Notes under the pieces: model-generated | Database searches by the model: none | Seen by the model: the letters and a program-made list of their open reading frames with translations, nothing else | Told to the model about the DNA's origin: nothing | NCBI RefSeq assembly: GCF_012933655.1 | Contig: NZ_JABBJJ010000013.1 | Span: forward strand, 1 to 64,000 | DNA: 64,000 nt | Direction: 5' to 3' | DNA from: Pyxidicoccus fallax | GTDB taxonomy: Bacteria; Myxococcota; Myxococcia; Myxococcales; Myxococcaceae | Program-made: the position numbers and the translations under genes | Part shown: positions 16,753 through 25,253 of the stretch, piece after piece | Position numbering within the stretch: the stretch's first letter is position 1 | How the letters are laid out: every line of letters begins with the position of its first letter

Positions 16753-17985
16753 TCACGCCGCGCTCTTCAGCGACTCCATGCGGACCTCGGCCTCGCCAAC
16801 GCGGGCCTCCCTCGACGCCCGGATGGCCAGGAGGGCCGCTCCCCCGAGCAGTGCGGCGCTCACCACGAACGTGCTCTGGTAGCCGCCACGGTCGAACAGC
16901 AGCCCTCCGAGCGAGGCGCCCACCGTGATGGCGAGCTGGATGGCCGCGACCATGAGGCCGCCGCCAGCCTCCGCGTCGCGCGGCAGCGTGCGGCTGAGCC
17001 ACGTCCACCACGCGACCGGCGCCGCCGTGCCGATGAGTCCCCACCCCACGAGGAGGACGGCCGTTGCCGCGAGGGCCTGGCCGAAGACGACGAGCGCGAC
17101 CGCGATGACGGCCATCGCCACCGGCGCGGCGATGAGCACCGCGGACAGCCGCCTGGCCACGAGGGACCCGATGAGAGACGTGCCCAGGAGCCCCGCGATG
17201 CCCATCCCCAACAGGATCAGCGAGAGGGTGGACACCCCGACCCGGGTGACCGTCTCCAGGAAGGGACGCAGGTACGTGAAGAGGGCGAACTGGCCCATGA
17301 AGAAGAACGTGACCGCCAGGATTCCCCACAGCGCCTTGGGGCGCCGAAGGAGGGCGAACGTGCTCGGAGGCGGAGCGGCGCGCTCCGTGGGCATGGGAGG
17401 CAGGGTGAAGAACTGCCATGCGAGGGTGATGACCGCGAGAGGAACGACCGCGAAGAACGCGCCACGCCACCCGATGTACTGGCCCAGGAAGCTGCCGAGC
17501 GGCGCCGCGATGGTGGTGGACAGCGCGTTGCCACCGTTCAGCAGGGCGAGCGCGCGCGGAACGTCTCTCTCGGGGACCAGCCGCATGACGGTGGCCGCCG
17601 ACAACGACCAGAAGCCGCCGATGACGATGCCAATGAGCGCACGGCCCAGCATGAGCACGGTGAAGCTCGGCGCCAGGGCGGTCACCAGGCCCGAGACCAG
17701 CATCACGCCGGTGAGGCCGAGGAGCAGCTTCCGTCGGTCGACGGACCTGGCCGCGGACGCGATGAAGAGGCTCGTCAGCACGGCGAAGAGGCCGGACACG
17801 GCAATCGCCTGACCGGCGCGGCCTTCGCTCAGGTGGAGGTCCGACGCGATGGGCGTCAGGAGGCTCACCGGCATGAACTCGGACGCGATGAGCGTCGAGA
17901 CGCACAGGGTGAGCGCGAATACGGCGCCCCATGACGCGGAGCGCGGGGCCGGCGCCATGGGCGAGCCGGCGAGTTGGATGGACAT
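16753..17985 (-). CDS. Major facilitator superfamily exporter (DHA1, NepI/AraJ-like)
   Basis: 410 residues with 12 predicted membrane segments. Features of drug:H+ antiporter-1 proteins are seen: the loop motif after helix 2 (ASAARSVDRRKLLLG) and the GRALIGIVIGGFWSLSAATVMRLVP stretch typical of the NepI/YicM purine-nucleoside efflux and AraJ groups. It is divergent from a LysR gene 142 bases away, the usual regulator-exporter arrangement. The exported compound cannot be deduced. Confidence 0.85.
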   Translation of the reverse strand: MSIQLAGSPMAPAPRSASWGAVFALTLCVSTLIASEFMPVSLLTPIASDLHLSEGRAGQAIAVSGLFAVLTSLFIASAARSVDRRKLLLGLTGVMLVSGLVTALAPSFTVLMLGRALIGIVIGGFWSLSAATVMRLVPERDVPRALALLNGGNALSTTIAAPLGSFLGQYIGWRGAFFAVVPLAVITLAWQFFTLPPMPTERAAPPPSTFALLRRPKALWGILAVTFFFMGQFALFTYLRPFLETVTRVGVSTLSLILLGMGIAGLLGTSLIGSLVARRLSAVLIAAPVAMAVIAVALVVFGQALAATAVLLVGWGLIGTAAPVAWWTWLSRTLPRDAEAGGGLMVAAIQLAITVGASLGGLLFDRGGYQSTFVVSAALLGGAALLAIRASREARVGEAEVRMESLKSAA

Positions 17986-18093
17986 GCTTGGCCTTTCGTG
18001 GTGGCAAGTGCCCCGCGCGTCGTGCTCGCTGAAGCAGCAGGGCCCGGTGAAAGGACTACGAGGCGCGCCCTCCGAGGACTAGAGGCGGGGAGC

Positions 18094-18127
18094 GAACGGG
18101 CCGTTAAGCACGGGTTGATGGTGGCCA
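18094..18127. promoter_or_regulatory. Copy 2 of a shared candidate operator, LysR/MFS intergenic region
   Basis: GAACGGGCCGTTAAGCAC... matches the element at 16718-16751 at most positions, including the spaced GTTGA-GGTGG part. It abuts the lysR start codon and lies 109-142 bases upstream of the MFS start. Such placement suits autorepression by LysR plus activation of the exporter. Confidence 0.5.
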
Positions 18128-19033
18128 ATGAAGACAATCCCCTTCCAGCAGCTCCACGTGTTCCTTGCCGTCGCGCGTCTCCAGAGCTTCCGTGGCGCGG
18201 CGCGCGAGCTCGGCGTCTCCACGGCCGCCGTGAGCCAGTCGGTTCGGCAGCTGGAGGAGCAGCTGAGCGTGGTCCTGCTCAACCGCACGTCGCGCAGCGT
18301 GGCCCTGACGGACGCGGGGCGGCGGCTGGTGGAGGAGGCCGGTCCGAGCCTTTCCCAGGTCGCTGCCGCCCTCCACGGGGCCTCGGCCCAGCCCGGTGAG
18401 GCCGTCGGACGGCTGAAGCTGTCCGTGCCGCGAGGGGCGGTGTCCCTCCTCATCGCGCCCGTGCTGCCCGCATTCCGGGCGCGATACCCCCGCGTGGAGG
18501 TGGACGTCGTCGTCGAACAGCGCCTCGTCGACATCGTCGCGGAGGGCTACGACGCCGGCGTGCGCCTGAGCGAGACCATCGAGCGCGACATGGTGCACGT
18601 GCGCCTGACGGACGCCTTCCGCTTCGTGGTGGTGGGTGCACCGGCCTACCTCGAGAAGCACGGCCTCCCAGAGCGCCCCGAGGACCTGCTCCGGCACGAA
18701 TGCATCGTCCTGCGCACAGCGACGACCGGGACTCCCTATGCCTGGGAGCTGGAGCGCGGAAGCAGGACGTGGCGCATCCCGGTGCACGGCGGTATCGCCA
18801 CCAACGACGAGATGACCGGCGTGGCGCTCGCCACCGAAGGGGTGGGGCTGGCGTACACCCTGGAACCAGCCATCCAGGAGCATCTGCGCTCCGGACGCCT
18901 CGTGCGGGTGCTGGAGGACTATGCGCCCACCGTGCCTGGCTTCTTCCTCTACTACCCCAGCCGCGCCCAGCGCTCGCAGCCCCTGCGCCTCTTCATCGAG
19001 GCAGCCAGGGAGCTGGCAGGCAGGACGGGCTGA
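18128..19033 (+). CDS. LysR-family transcriptional regulator
   Basis: 301 residues. The helix-turn-helix is FLAVARLQSFRGAARELGVSTAAVSQSVRQLEEQL, split here as AARELGVSTAAVSQSVRQLE; the effector domain follows (LKLSVPRGAVSLLIAPVLPAF onward, with the group-specific VEVDVVVEQRLVDIVAEGYD). This is the CrgA/DsdC-like subgroup often found divergent from efflux pumps. The divergent MFS exporter is the obvious target; the hydrolase beyond it carries the same candidate site. Confidence 0.85.
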   Translation: MKTIPFQQLHVFLAVARLQSFRGAARELGVSTAAVSQSVRQLEEQLSVVLLNRTSRSVALTDAGRRLVEEAGPSLSQVAAALHGASAQPGEAVGRLKLSVPRGAVSLLIAPVLPAFRARYPRVEVDVVVEQRLVDIVAEGYDAGVRLSETIERDMVHVRLTDAFRFVVVGAPAYLEKHGLPERPEDLLRHECIVLRTATTGTPYAWELERGSRTWRIPVHGGIATNDEMTGVALATEGVGLAYTLEPAIQEHLRSGRLVRVLEDYAPTVPGFFLYYPSRAQRSQPLRLFIEAARELAGRTG

Positions 19034-19177
19034 CGCCTTCTGCCGCGCGGCGTACCGAAAACGCTGCCGCGACGAGCACCTCTTCGACCGGCCGAAGCAG
19101 AGCCGCGGAGTGGCGACACACTCCGAGAAGCGCGCAGCCAACACCCTGGCGAGGGTTCACCTCGCTGCGGACACGCC

Positions 19178-20638
19178 CTACCGTCCCTGCTCCTTGAAGT
19201 CCGCGGCGGACAGCCCGTGCCGGCGCAGCAGCTCGTAGAAGTCGGTGCGGTTGCGTCCGGCCATGCGCGCCGCGGCGCTCACATTCCCTCCGCTGCGGCG
19301 CAGGGTCTCCACCAGGTAGCTGCGCTCGAAGGCATCCCGCGCTTCGCGGAGGGTGGGCAGCGGGGCCTCGTTCCCCTGCACCCGGAAGGTGAAGGGGGCG
19401 GGGCCGCCCTCCTCCGGCGCGGCCGTCTCCTCGCGAGGAGGCGGCTGCACGAGGTGGATCAGGTGCTCCGCGCGCAGCTCCTCCGAGGCCGCGAGCAGGA
19501 CGGCGGCCTCCATGACGTTGAGCAGCTCGCGCACATTGCCCGGCCAGACATGGTCCCTCAGGAGCTGGAGGGCGTCCGCGCCCAGGCGAGGCACCCGCAT
19601 TCCGTTCCGGGCCGCGGCGCGCTCCAGGAAGAGCTGGGCCAGCAGCGGGATGTCCTCCGAGCGCTCGCGCAAGGGCGGCATGGTGAGCGGCACCACGCAC
19701 AGCCGGTAGTAGAGGTCCTCCCGAAAGCGCCGCACCTCCACCTCCTCGCGGAGGTCGCGGTTGGTGGCCGCCACCACCCGCACGTCCGCCTCCTCCTCGG
19801 TGTTCGAGCCCACCCGCGCGTAGCGCCGCTCCTGCAACACGCGCAGCAGCTTGACCTGCACGCTGGCCGGCGCCTCTCCCACCTCATCGAGGAAAAGTGT
19901 CCCTCCGCGAGCGGCGCCGAAGAGCCCCTCGCGCGACTGGGTGGCGCCGGTGAAGGCTCCCTTCACGTGGCCGAACAGCTCGCTCTCCAGCAGCTCCGGC
20001 GGCAGCGCCCCGCAGTTCACCGCGACGAAGGGCCCGTGCGCGCGGCGCGACAGCCCGTGCAGCAACCGCGCGGCGAGCTCCTTGCCCGTGCCCGACTCGC
20101 CGAGCACCAGCACCGTGGCATCCGAGGGCGCCACCCGGGCGATCTGCGAACGCACCTGCGTAATCGCGGGGCTGACGCCGAGGAGTCGCTCGCGAGGGGC
20201 GCCGGCGACGATGCGGCGCAGGTCATCCACCTCGCGCTGCAGCGTCGTGCGCTCGAGCGCGTGCACGAGCTTCTGCACCAGCTCGTGGTCCTGGAATGGC
20301 TTGGTGAGGAAGCCGTAGGCGCCTCGGCGCATGGCCTCCACCGCCGTCTCGATGGTGCCATGCGCGGTGAGGATGACCACCGGCAGCTCCGGGATGCACT
20401 CCCGCGCCTGGGCCAGCACCTCCAGCCCGTCCACGTCTCCCAGCCGCAAATCGAGCACCATCGCGTCGACCTCGCCGCGCGCCACCCGCGCGAGCGCCTG
20501 CTGGCCGGAGGGGACACTCGTCACCTGCATCCCGTGCGTCTCCAGGCGCAGCGAGATGAGCTCACACAGCTCGAGGTCGTCATCCACCACCAGCACCCGG
20601 TTGGCGGACGGAGAGGGAGTCTGGGAGGACGGGCTCAT
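19178..20638 (-). CDS. Sigma-54-dependent response regulator, GlrR/QseF-like
   Basis: 486 residues: receiver domain (1-125; acidic pocket VVDDD, phosphorylation site Asp63 in VLDLRLG), AAA+ activator domain (about 150-390; Walker A LGESGTGKE, sigma-54 contact loop GAFTGA, Walker B FLDEVGEA, arginine region [10 protein letters not shown]) and a C-terminal Fis-type helix-turn-helix (GGNVSAAARMAGRNRTDFYELL). The DNA-binding helix with NRTDFYELL is like that of GlrR (YfhA). Its start overlaps the histidine kinase stop by 4 bases, so the two form one operon. It probably activates sigma-54 promoters on kinase signalling. Confidence 0.9.
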   Translation of the reverse strand: MSPSSQTPSPSANRVLVVDDDLELCELISLRLETHGMQVTSVPSGQQALARVARGEVDAMVLDLRLGDVDGLEVLAQARECIPELPVVILTAHGTIETAVEAMRRGAYGFLTKPFQDHELVQKLVHALERTTLQREVDDLRRIVAGAPRERLLGVSPAITQVRSQIARVAPSDATVLVLGESGTGKELAARLLHGLSRRAHGPFVAVNCGALPPELLESELFGHVKGAFTGATQSREGLFGAARGGTLFLDEVGEAPASVQVKLLRVLQERRYARVGSNTEEEADVRVVAATNRDLREEVEVRRFREDLYYRLCVVPLTMPPLRERSEDIPLLAQLFLERAAARNGMRVPRLGADALQLLRDHVWPGNVRELLNVMEAAVLLAASEELRAEHLIHLVQPPPREETAAPEEGGPAPFTFRVQGNEAPLPTLREARDAFERSYLVETLRRSGGNVSAAARMAGRNRTDFYELLRRHGLSAADFKEQGR

Positions 20639-22170
20639 GCGGGACTCGACTCGGAGGAGGAGGAGGACAGGGAGGCGGGGGCCTCGGTGACGGGATGGAC
20701 GGGCGCGGAGCGGCGAAGCGGGACCCAGAGCGCGAAGGAGGCTCCCGGTCCCGGCGTGTCGAGGTAGTCCACCTCACCGCCATGCGCGCGCATCATCTCG
20801 CGCGCCAGCGGCAGGCCCAGGCCGATGCCGGGCGAGGTGTCCCTGCCCACGGGCGAGGTGAAGAAGTGGTCGAAGAGGCGGTCTCTCACCTCGGGCCGGA
20901 CACCCGGGCCCTCATCGCTCACCACCACGCGCGCCCAGGTGCCGGCGTCCGTGTGGCCGGGTGGCCCCGCCTGGGTGACGGTGCGCACCATCCGGATCCG
21001 CTGCCCCGGCGCGGAGACGCGGATGGCGTTGCCCAGGAGGTTGGCCACCGCGCGCTCGATGACGGCCGCGTCGAGCGAGTCGGGGGCCAGCGCCCCCTGC
21101 GTCTCGAACTCCAGCCGCACGCCGGCCTCTTCGGCCTCGAAGCGCATGGCCTCCATCGCCTTGAGGAGCACGTCATCCAGCAGACAACCCGCCTCGCGCC
21201 GCAGTGTCTTGCCCGACTTCACGCGGGACATGTCGAGCAGCGCGGAGACGATGCGGATCTCGCGCTCACAGGCGCTGCGGGCCACGTCCACCACCCGCCG
21301 CTGCTGCGCGCTGAGCGGGCCGGTGGTGCCGTCCGCCAGCAGCCCGAGCGCGGCCCGCAGCCGCGTGAGGGGCGTGCGCAGGTCATGTGACACGGAGGCA
21401 ACGAAGGCGTCCTTGAGCTGATCGATTTCCGCCAGCCGCGCGCGCATCCGCTCCAGCTCGTGGGCCAGCTCCTGCACCTCGAGCGGCCCTCCCACCGGAG
21501 TGATGGGCCTGGAGGTGCCCTGCCCCACCTGCTGGGCCTGCGTGGCGAGCAGCTCCAGCGGTCGCGTCACGCTGCGCGCCATCCACCGCGCCACACCCCA
21601 GGCGGCGAGCACCGCCAGGACGCCGAAGACGAGCCCCACGCGAATCGCGGTGGCGCCAATGGCATAGGCCTGTCCCTCGCGTTCGAGCACCACGCCGTGC
21701 AGCGAGTGGACCATGGCAATCCAGGCATCCGTGAGGTTCTCGTCCCACGTGAGCCGCTTCTCACGCAACGCGGGGTCGAACAGTCGGGCGCATGTGTCCC
21801 CGTCGCTCACGTGCCGGGCATACGCGCGGTAGTTCTCCGCCGTACTCCGGGTGCTCGACTGGATGGCGTCTCCATGCTCGGCCAGCAGCGCCTCCAGCCG
21901 CTGCAAGGGCGCCTTCATGGTGGCGGCCGCCGTGGCTCCAGATGTCGGGTCGCGCTCACACGCCAGGATGGCGCGCCGGGCGGCGACCTCGATGCTCCAG
22001 GCGGCCTGGTGGACGGCCTCCTCCTCCTGCACTGTCGCGAAGTGCTCTTCGCGAATCTCCGTGAGAAGGGCGGTCATCCGGACCAGGGCCACCACGGAGA
22101 ACGCGGCGGCGCCGAGGAGCACGACGGTGAGCAGGGCATGGGAGATGAGCAGACGCTGAACGAGGCGCAT
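20635..22170 (-). CDS. Membrane sensor histidine kinase, GlrK-like
   Basis: 511 residues. Membrane helix 1 (about 7-30), a ~140-residue helical periplasmic domain, helix 2 (about 175-195), HAMP (about 196-250), then the dimerisation domain with the phosphorylated His262 in ASVSHDLRTPL. The ATPase shows N-box (NLLGNAIRV), G1 (VVSDEGPGV) and G2 (GIGLGLPLAREMM). It is the first gene of the kinase-regulator operon and is divergent from the SulP transporter. A Ser-rich tail ends the protein. The signal is unknown; GlrK in enterobacteria responds to envelope conditions. Confidence 0.9.
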   Translation of the reverse strand: MRLVQRLLISHALLTVVLLGAAAFSVVALVRMTALLTEIREEHFATVQEEEAVHQAAWSIEVAARRAILACERDPTSGATAAATMKAPLQRLEALLAEHGDAIQSSTRSTAENYRAYARHVSDGDTCARLFDPALREKRLTWDENLTDAWIAMVHSLHGVVLEREGQAYAIGATAIRVGLVFGVLAVLAAWGVARWMARSVTRPLELLATQAQQVGQGTSRPITPVGGPLEVQELAHELERMRARLAEIDQLKDAFVASVSHDLRTPLTRLRAALGLLADGTTGPLSAQQRRVVDVARSACEREIRIVSALLDMSRVKSGKTLRREAGCLLDDVLLKAMEAMRFEAEEAGVRLEFETQGALAPDSLDAAVIERAVANLLGNAIRVSAPGQRIRMVRTVTQAGPPGHTDAGTWARVVVSDEGPGVRPEVRDRLFDHFFTSPVGRDTSPGIGLGLPLAREMMRAHGGEVDYLDTPGPGASFALWVPLRRSAPVHPVTEAPASLSSSSSESSPA

Positions 22171-22293
22171 GTCGTGTGCGGGCTCCTAACGTGTACCCGT
22201 CTCACGTGCACGCGAGAGTGTGCCGGGTCGCACGCTCACCAGACACGGCGTCGGCTGGAGCTGACAGGTGTCGGCCGAACCCCGCAACATGAG

Positions 22294-22311
22294 TGTCGGT
22301 TCAGGCCGACA
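22294..22311. promoter_or_regulatory. TGTC-N10-GACA site (GlrR-type) between kinase operon and sulP
   Basis: TGTCGGTTCAGGCCGACA is a perfect inverted repeat of TGTCGG and contains exactly TGTC-N10-GACA, the published recognition pattern of GlrR (YfhA). It lies 54 bases upstream of the SulP start and 123 bases upstream of the kinase start. A second TGTCGG half-site is at 22269-22274. No convincing sigma-54 -24/-12 element was found on either side. Confidence 0.55.
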
Positions 22312-22365
22312 GCGCGGAACACCGTCCGTGTGAAAGCGACGCGGCATGGAGCGTGAAGAGGGCGC

Positions 22366-24081
22366 ATGCCCATCATGCTCGAACATCATCCGATTGGAGC
22401 CGCGGAGCGCCTGCGCTTTTTGGTGGGGGACTGGAAGCAGATGGTTTCGTCCCGGACGCTCGGGCCGGACCTGTCCAGTGCGCTCACGGTCGCGTGCGTG
22501 GCACTGCCGCTGAATCTCGCGCTCGCGGTGGCCTCGGGGCTGCCGGCCAGCGTGGGTCTCATCAGTGGAGCGATTGCCGGCGTCGTGGCGGGGATGTTGG
22601 GAGGTGCACGCCTGCAGGTGACGGGGCCCGAGGCGGCGCTGGTGCCCATCGTGCTCCTCCTGGTCCAGCGCCACGGCATCGGAGGCATGGTGGTGGCCAC
22701 GCTGCTGTGTGGCCTCCTCCAGATACTGCTCGGCGTGCTGCGCGTGGGACGGCTCGCGAAGCTGCTGCCCGCGCCGGTGGTGCGTGGCTTCATGGCGGGC
22801 ATCGGACTCATCCTCCTCAACAGCCAGCTGCCCCGGCTGTTGGGACTGGAGACGTCCGGCACGTTCTCCTCCGTGCTCAGCCAGGGAGGAGCGCTGGGCG
22901 TGCACGCGGGAGGACTCGCCCTCGGCGTGCTGGTGATGGCGTGCATGGTGGGGCTGCCCCGGCTGCACAAGCGGATTCCCGCGGTGCTGGTGGGGCTCGT
23001 GGTGGCCTCGGCGCTGGGCGCGCTGCTGGGCCCCGAGCTGGCGCGCGTGGGAAGCCTGCCTCCGGGTCTGCCTCCGCCCCGCCTCCCCTCGCTGGAAGGC
23101 ATCGACTGGAGCGCGCTGCTTCCCGACGCGTTCTCGCTCGCGCTCCTCGCGTCGCTGGGCTCGTTGATGTCGGCCAGCGCCATCGACCAGCTTCCGGCCG
23201 CGGGGAATCACCGGACCGACCATGACCAGGAGCTGATGGCGCAGGGCATGGCCAACCTCGCGTCCTCGCTCTTCGGCGGGATGCCGGTGATGGGTGCCAT
23301 CGTCCGCTCCTCGGTGTCCATCCAGGCGGGAGCCCGCACCCGCGCGGCGGCGGTGCTGCATGCGCTCCTGCTGCTCGGCGTGTGTCTGGTGGCCGGGCCG
23401 CTCGTCGCGCGCGTGCCCATCGCCGCGCTCGCCGGCATCCTCGTCGTCGTGGGCGTGCGGCTGCTGGACGTGCCGGGCGCGCGGGCCCTCTGGGCGAAGG
23501 AGCCCGCCCAGGTGGCGGTGGTCGTGGTGACCGCGTCCGTCATCGCCTCGGTGGACCTGCTGCTCGGACTGGGCGCGGGCGTGGCGCTGTCCATCGCGTT
23601 GGTGCTGATGAATCGACCGCGCACCGAGTCCCAGGTACGCACCCTGCGCCTGGATGGACGTCCCTTCTTCCGAAGCCTGGGCGCGGCGGCCGCGGGTCAG
23701 GACGACCAGCCGCCCATCCAGCGCATCCGCATCACCGGGCCGCTCGACTTCCTCTCCCCGGGCATCCTCAACGCCACACTCACGCGGAAGCCCTTCCCGC
23801 GCTACCTCGTGCTCGACCTGTCCGCGGTGCCCTACATGGACGCGACGGGGCTCAAGGCGGTGCTGGACCTCCGGGACTGCCTCGGCGTGCGTGGAGGCGT
23901 GCTCGTCGTCGTTGCCCGGGGCGAGGTGGCCCGCCTGCTCGAACAGGGAGGGCTGCCGCGAAGCACGCCGCTGGCCAGCCTGGTGCCCTCGTATGACGAG
24001 GCGCTCGAACAGGTCGCCCGGACGCACAAGGCCCTGCCCTCCTCGTACGCGCCCCAGGAGCCACCGCCGATGGGGGCCTGA
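22366..24081 (+). CDS. SulP-family anion transporter with STAS domain
   Basis: 571 residues. The first ~420 form the SulP membrane domain (10-14 helices; characteristic ALPLNLALAVASGLPASVGLISG near the start and RSSVSIQAGARTR in the middle). A STAS domain follows (about 450-560; YLVLDLSAVPYMDATGLKAVLDL), as in SulP carriers of sulfate, bicarbonate or carboxylates. GAAGAGG 7 bases upstream of ATG 22366 supports that start. It is divergent from a two-component operon and may be its target. The substrate is not predictable from sequence. Confidence 0.88.
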   Translation: MPIMLEHHPIGAAERLRFLVGDWKQMVSSRTLGPDLSSALTVACVALPLNLALAVASGLPASVGLISGAIAGVVAGMLGGARLQVTGPEAALVPIVLLLVQRHGIGGMVVATLLCGLLQILLGVLRVGRLAKLLPAPVVRGFMAGIGLILLNSQLPRLLGLETSGTFSSVLSQGGALGVHAGGLALGVLVMACMVGLPRLHKRIPAVLVGLVVASALGALLGPELARVGSLPPGLPPPRLPSLEGIDWSALLPDAFSLALLASLGSLMSASAIDQLPAAGNHRTDHDQELMAQGMANLASSLFGGMPVMGAIVRSSVSIQAGARTRAAAVLHALLLLGVCLVAGPLVARVPIAALAGILVVVGVRLLDVPGARALWAKEPAQVAVVVVTASVIASVDLLLGLGAGVALSIALVLMNRPRTESQVRTLRLDGRPFFRSLGAAAAGQDDQPPIQRIRITGPLDFLSPGILNATLTRKPFPRYLVLDLSAVPYMDATGLKAVLDLRDCLGVRGGVLVVVARGEVARLLEQGGLPRSTPLASLVPSYDEALEQVARTHKALPSSYAPQEPPPMGA

Positions 24082-24230
24082 GCCAGCGCCGTGTCCTGCC
24101 TCGGCGCATCATTCCGATGTGTTCGCCGGAACATCGGCCGTGGGCGTCGAGAAGCGACCTTGCCCGGATTCCAGGAGCGTGCTGAAAAGCCCGCCCCACA
24201 GGCCCCGGGCATGGGGGCGCGGAGGTCACG

Positions 24231-25247
24231 GTGGAGATCGAGAAGCCCTACCTGCTGTTCCTGGGTGACGTTCCCGACCAGCTCGCCGCGAAGACGGCGC
24301 ACGGCATCGTCGACTGGCGGCCCGACTGGTGCGTCGGGCAGCTGCGGCTGCCGGGCTGCAAGGCCGACTGCGGGCTGCCGGACCTGGACATCGCGCAGGC
24401 GAAGGCGAAGGGCGCCAGGACGCTCATCGTGGGCGTGGCCAACGCGGGCGGCGTGCTGCCGGAGCACTGGATTGGGAAGCTGGTGGAGGCGCTCGACGCG
24501 GGGATGGACGTGGCCACCGGCCTGCACAAGCGGCTGTCGTCCTTCCCCGCCATCGCCGAGGCCGCCGCGCGCAACGGCCGCAAGCTGCACGACGTGCGCC
24601 TCCCGAGCATGGACTTCGCCACGGGCAAGGGCACGAAGCGCCCGGGCCTGCGGCTGTTGACGGTGGGCACGGACTGCTCGGTGGGCAAGAAGTACACGGT
24701 GCTCGCGCTGGAGAAGGAGATGCGCGCGCGGGGCCTCAAGGCGGACTTCCGCGCCACCGGCCAGACGGGCATCTTCATCTCCGGGCGCGGCGTGGCCATC
24801 GACGCCGTGGTGTCGGACTTCGTCGCCGGTGCCGCCGAGTGGCTCACCCCCGCCAACGACGCGGACCACTGGGACCTCGTGGAGGGCCAGGGCTCGCTCT
24901 TCCACCCGTCCTTCGCGGGCGTCACCCTGGGGCTGCTCCACGGCGCGCAGCCGGATGCCTTCATCGTCTGCCACGAGCCCACGCGCACGAAGATGCGCGG
25001 CGTGCAGCATCCCCTCCCCTCCATCCAGGCCGTCATCGACCGCACGATTCTGGAGGGCCAGCTCACCAACCCGCGCATCCAGTGCACGGGCCTCGCCATC
25101 AACACCGAGCACCTGGACGAAAAGGAAGCCCTCGCGCTGCTGGAGCGCACCGGCCGAGAGCACGGACTGCCCTGCGTGGACCCCATCCGCACCGGCGTCG
25201 GCCCGCTGGTCGACGAGCTGATGCGCCGCTTCCCCGCGGGCGGGTGA
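24231..25247 (+). CDS. dgcN: DUF1611 P-loop protein, probable N-acetyltransferase DgcN
   Basis: 338 residues from GTG 24231, with GGAGG 5 bases upstream. The C-terminal half contains a P-loop-like VGTDCSVGKKYT and a long helix-strand pattern typical of DUF1611 proteins. In marine bacteria this family (DgcN) acts with the enolase-superfamily racemase DgcA to convert D-glutamate through N-acetyl-D-Glu. The next gene, 6 bases downstream, is that partner, which supports the assignment. Both act in the cytoplasm, feeding D-amino acids, for example from peptidoglycan of prey or from recycling, into L-glutamate. Confidence 0.75.
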   Translation: MEIEKPYLLFLGDVPDQLAAKTAHGIVDWRPDWCVGQLRLPGCKADCGLPDLDIAQAKAKGARTLIVGVANAGGVLPEHWIGKLVEALDAGMDVATGLHKRLSSFPAIAEAAARNGRKLHDVRLPSMDFATGKGTKRPGLRLLTVGTDCSVGKKYTVLALEKEMRARGLKADFRATGQTGIFISGRGVAIDAVVSDFVAGAAEWLTPANDADHWDLVEGQGSLFHPSFAGVTLGLLHGAQPDAFIVCHEPTRTKMRGVQHPLPSIQAVIDRTILEGQLTNPRIQCTGLAINTEHLDEKEALALLERTGREHGLPCVDPIRTGVGPLVDELMRRFPAGG

Positions 25248-25253
25248 GGGTCC

